Positions 61,667 through 64,000 of a DNA stretch of 64,000 nucleotides are shown piece after piece. The translations under genes and the position numbers were made by a program. This stretch comes from Pseudonocardia halophobica (GTDB lineage Bacteria; Actinomycetota; Actinomycetes; Mycobacteriales; Pseudonocardiaceae), in assembly GCF_027922425.1 (NCBI RefSeq), contig NZ_BSFQ01000009.1:124001-188000 (forward strand), in the 5' to 3' direction. The notes beneath the pieces are model-generated. The model had not been told where the DNA came from, did not search any database, and saw nothing but the letters and a program-made list of their open reading frames with translations. Within the stretch, counting starts at the first letter, position 1. Every line of letters starts with the position of its first letter.

Positions 61667-62440
61667 TCAGCCGAGCGAGTCGCGCCAGGCGATCCACTCC
61701 TTGAGCAGGGAGAGGTCGTGGTCCGGCCCGCCCACGCCCACGGTGAACAGCGAGACCCCGACGTCGAGGAGCTCCTGCGCGGCCTCCGACGGCGGCTTCT
61801 GCACGCCGCAGGACCGCGCGATCTCGCCCGGGTCCCGGCCGATGTCGCGGCAGTGCCCGTCGAGCACGGCGCACTTGTGCCGCACGGTGTCGGCGTCGCC
61901 GAAGCCGTGCCAGATCGCGGCGTGCTCGGCGGTGTAGCGAAGCGTCTTCTTCTCCCCGCCGCCGCCGATGAGGATCGGGATGTCGCGGGTCGGGGCGGGG
62001 TTGAGCCTCGACCAGCGGTCGCGGATGCGGGGCAGGGCCGCGCCGAGGTCGTCGAGCCGCCGGCCGGCCGTCTTGAAGTCGTAGCCGTACTCGGCGTAGT
62101 CCTTCTCGAACCAGCCCGATCCGATGCCGAGGATGAGCCGGCCCTGCGAGATGTGGTCGACGGTGCGGGCCATGTCGGCCAGCAGCTCGGGGTTGCGGTA
62201 GCTGTTGCAGGTCACGAGGGCGCCGATCTCGACGCGGCTCGTGGTCTCCGCCCAGGCCCCGAGCATGGTCCAGCACTCGAAGTGCTTGCCGTCGGGGTCG
62301 CCGTAGAGCGGGAAGAAGTGGTCCCAGTTGAAGACGACGTCGGCGCCGGCCTCCTCGGCGGCGAGCAGCGTGTCACGGATGCGGCCGTAGTCGGCGTGCT
62401 GGGGCTGCAGCTGCAGCCCGATGCGGACGGGAGCGGTCAT
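61667..62440 (-). CDS. LLM-class F420-dependent oxidoreductase
   Basis: A 257-residue, shorter luciferase-like protein. 'IGLQLQPQHADYGRIRDTLLAAEEAGADVVFNWDHFFPLYGDPDGKHFECWTMLGAWAE', 'IGALVTCNSYRNPELLADMARTVDHISQGRLILGIGSGWFEKDYAEYGY' and 'ILIGGGGEKKTL' place it in an F420 subgroup common in mycobacteria. Substrate unknown. CACGAT lies six bases before ATG 62438-62440, a weak leaderless -10. Confidence 0.88.
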   Translation of the reverse strand: MTAPVRIGLQLQPQHADYGRIRDTLLAAEEAGADVVFNWDHFFPLYGDPDGKHFECWTMLGAWAETTSRVEIGALVTCNSYRNPELLADMARTVDHISQGRLILGIGSGWFEKDYAEYGYDFKTAGRRLDDLGAALPRIRDRWSRLNPAPTRDIPILIGGGGEKKTLRYTAEHAAIWHGFGDADTVRHKCAVLDGHCRDIGRDPGEIARSCGVQKPPSEAAQELLDVGVSLFTVGVGGPDHDLSLLKEWIAWRDSLG

Positions 62441-62554
62441 GCCGCCATCGTGCTCCCGATCATGCGGTCGGACATCCCGGGGCCGACGGCTGCTCGGCCG
62501 ATGAGTTCCGGGGCAGGGCGCGGTCCACCGCCCGTCGACCCGAGGAGGCACACC

Positions 62555-62923
62555 ATGATCAGCGGCATCCACACCGTGGCGCTCACCGTGCGGGACCAGG
62601 ACCGGGCGCTGGAGTTCTACGTCGGCGCGCTCGGCCTCGAGAAGCGGAGGGACGCCCCCTTCGGCGAGGGCCGCTGGATCGAGGTCGCCCCGGCCGGCTC
62701 GGCGACGTCGATCGCACTGGTCGCCGGCGAGCCCGCGCCGGGCGGCCTGGGCACCGCGGTCCGGCTCGCCAGCCCCGACGCCGATGCGGCCCACGCCGAG
62801 CTGCGCGAGCGCGGCGTCGACGTCGATCCCGAGGTGCTGCGCATGGGCGAGTACGCCCCGCCCATGTTCACGCTGCGCGACCCGGACGGGAACGTGCTCG
62901 TGGTGGTCGAGATCACCCAGTAG
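62555..62923 (+). CDS. VOC (glyoxalase-like) family protein
   Basis: A 122-residue single-module VOC protein: 'GIHTVALTVRDQDRALEFYVGALGLEKRRDAPFGEGRWIEVAPAG' and 'FTLRDPDGNVLVVVE' are the two halves of the fold, with His 6 and the last Glu as likely metal ligands. Substrate unknown. AGGAGG is placed well before ATG 62555. Confidence 0.88.
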   Translation: MISGIHTVALTVRDQDRALEFYVGALGLEKRRDAPFGEGRWIEVAPAGSATSIALVAGEPAPGGLGTAVRLASPDADAAHAELRERGVDVDPEVLRMGEYAPPMFTLRDPDGNVLVVVEITQ

Positions 62924-62976
62924 CGGTCAGGACTGACTGTTACTGTCCGGGCGTCCCCAGCGCAGAGGAGGAGCCC

Positions 62977-63822
62977 GTGAGCGAGCAGGACGCCCTCGCC
63001 GGCCGCACCATCCTGATGTCCGGCGGCAGCCGCGGCATCGGGCTGGCCATCGCCGTCGCCGCCGGCCGGCGCGGCGCCAACGTCGTCATCCTGGCCAAGA
63101 CCGACCAGCCCGACCCGCGCCTGCCCGGCACGGTGCACACCGCCGTCGCCGAGATCGAGCAGGCCGGCGGGCAGGCGCTCGCCGTGGTCGGCGACGTCCG
63201 CAAGGAGGAGGACGTCGAGCGCGCCGCGGCACAGGCCGTCGAGCGGTTCGGCGGGATCGACGTCGTGGTCAACAACGCCTCGGCGCTGAACCTCACCGGC
63301 ACCGAGGAGCTCAGCGTCAAGCGCTACGACCTGATGCAGCAGATCAACTCGCGCGGCACGTTCCTGCTGTTCAAGGCCGCCCTGCCGCACCTGCGCAAGT
63401 CCGACCGGGCGCGCGTGCTCACGCTGTCTCCGCCGGTCACGATGGCACCGCACTGGCTCGGGAAGTTCCCGGCCTACGCGCTGTCCAAGTTCGGGATGAC
63501 GATCCTGACCCTGGGCTGGGCGGCCGAGTTCGCCGACGCCGGCATCGCCGCGAACTGCCTCTGGCCCGAGACCGCGATCAAGACCGCGGCCGTGCAGAAC
63601 CTGCTCGGCGGCACCGACACCGTGGACCGCTCGCGCGACCCGGAGATCATGGCCGACGCCGCCATGGCCGTGCTGTCCCTGCCGCAGGAGCGCAGCGGCG
63701 AGACCATCATCGACGTGCAGATCCTGCGCGAGACCGGGGTCACCGACTTCACCCGCTACGGCGGCGGCGACGACCCCGAGCTCGACTTCTTCGTCGACGA
63801 GCTCAGCGCGGCGTCCGAGTAG
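62977..63822 (+). CDS. HSDL2-like short-chain dehydrogenase/reductase
   Basis: A 281-residue SDR close to the catalytic domain of HSDL2. 'ILMSGGSRGIGLAIAVAAGRRGANVVILAKTDQPDPRLPGTVHTAVAEIEQAGG' and 'TLSPPVTMAPHWLGKFPAYALSKFGMT' (catalytic Tyr and Lys) are diagnostic. The acidic C-terminus lacks the sterol-carrier domain of the human protein. GTG 62977 follows GGAGGAG. A 15-bp tandem repeat starts at its stop codon. Confidence 0.9.
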   Translation: MSEQDALAGRTILMSGGSRGIGLAIAVAAGRRGANVVILAKTDQPDPRLPGTVHTAVAEIEQAGGQALAVVGDVRKEEDVERAAAQAVERFGGIDVVVNNASALNLTGTEELSVKRYDLMQQINSRGTFLLFKAALPHLRKSDRARVLTLSPPVTMAPHWLGKFPAYALSKFGMTILTLGWAAEFADAGIAANCLWPETAIKTAAVQNLLGGTDTVDRSRDPEIMADAAMAVLSLPQERSGETIIDVQILRETGVTDFTRYGGGDDPELDFFVDELSAASE

Positions 63823-63889
63823 GGCACGGCGAGGTAGGGCACCGCGAGGTAGGGCACTGCGAGGTAGGGCACTGCGAGTAGGAGCCTGC
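63817..63889. repeat. tandem array of a 15-bp unit, five copies
   Basis: Units begin at 63817 (14 bp), 63831, 63846, 63861 and 63876 (14 bp); consensus GAGGTAGGGCACTGC. Units 3 and 4 are identical. The first unit contains the TAG stop codon (63820-63822) of the SDR gene. Confidence 0.85.
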
Positions 63890-63994
63890 GCGGAGGGGCT
63901 TCTGAGTAGGGCGGGAGTACTTCGGCGGACGCGTCCGGCGGGCCGGCCTCCCTAGCGTCGAGGCGTCCCACCCACCTCGTCGAAGAGGAACGCC

Positions 63995-64000
63995 ATGGAC
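63995..64000 (+). CDS. start of a further gene (3' partial)
   Basis: ATG 63995 is preceded by GAAGAGGAA at usual spacing; only two codons (Met-Asp) fall in the window. TAGCGT at 63953-63958 could be its -10. Nothing can be said about the product. Confidence 0.45.

Noticed and set aside
63756..63971. Minus-strand frame with repeated L-A-V-P-Y units at the right edge
   Set aside because: It is only the translation of the 15-bp tandem array and has no start signal or conserved part.

Overview
The window is very GC-rich, with GTG starts common, dense coding on both strands and many leaderless genes. It looks like chromosomal DNA of a free-living actinomycete. F420-type luciferase-like enzymes, an NDMA-type alcohol dehydrogenase, an XRE/DUF397 pair and many TetR/GntR/IclR regulators fit the Pseudonocardiaceae (inference; no 16S is present). 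From recalled gene order, the left part is a loosened version of the mycobacterial segment from leuA (Rv3710) through recR/ybaB/Rv3717 amidase and dnaX (Rv3721c) to tadA/tyrA (Rv3752c-Rv3754). I see no phage, insertion sequence, CRISPR array or natural-product core enzyme.

Layout. 1-3030: tail of a 2-oxoglutarate/Fe(II) oxygenase, a small membrane protein, and leuA behind a Leu-rich leader peptide and hairpin. 3270-9153: an oligopeptide ABC importer (oppA-B-C-D-F order on the minus strand) with stop/start overlaps and two look-alike hairpins after oppA. 9369-12073: DUF397 and XRE regulator pair, small membrane protein, hydrolase. 12083-19773: recR-ybaB, a lipoprotein amidase, an S9 peptidase, a 22-bp tandem repeat array, an unusually long dnaX, SRP RNA and tRNA-Ser(GGA). 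19823-25740: ornithine cyclodeaminase-like gene, tRNA-Ser(CGA), tadA and its partner gene separated by a 31-bp tandem array, M20 peptidase, amidase, tyrA. 25754-28562: glycolipid-binding protein, then an ATP-dependent DNA ligase divergent from ku (end joining).

28634-44513 is mixed: LytR-CpsA-Psr ligase, VOC protein, nucleoside phosphorylase, three F420-type LLM oxidoreductases, an MFS symporter, YeiH and SulP transporters, alcohol dehydrogenase, acyl-CoA ligase, DUF937, PPOX and DUF1992 proteins. 43914-54247 holds two TetR/SDR divergent pairs with clear operators, a GntR regulator, a hydrolase, NAD+ synthetase, a DHA2 efflux pump and a family 1 glycosyltransferase.

54249-63822 is a catabolic region. 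An amidohydrolase diverges from an IclR regulator, followed by a tight five-gene run: class III CoA-transferase, citrate-synthase-fold lyase, intradiol dioxygenase, zinc-type dehydrogenase and MetE-like protein. An LLM oxidoreductase, a VOC protein and an HSDL2-like SDR follow. The substrate is unknown; this is the best candidate for an undescribed pathway here.

Recurring non-coding themes: (i) a TANNNT -10 hexamer 6-8 bases before the start codon of at least ten genes, implying leaderless mRNAs; (ii) a palindrome with conserved CGTGAG/CTCACG ends at convergent gene ends; (iii) three different tandem arrays (15, 22 and 31 bp) each beginning at the stop codon of a gene.
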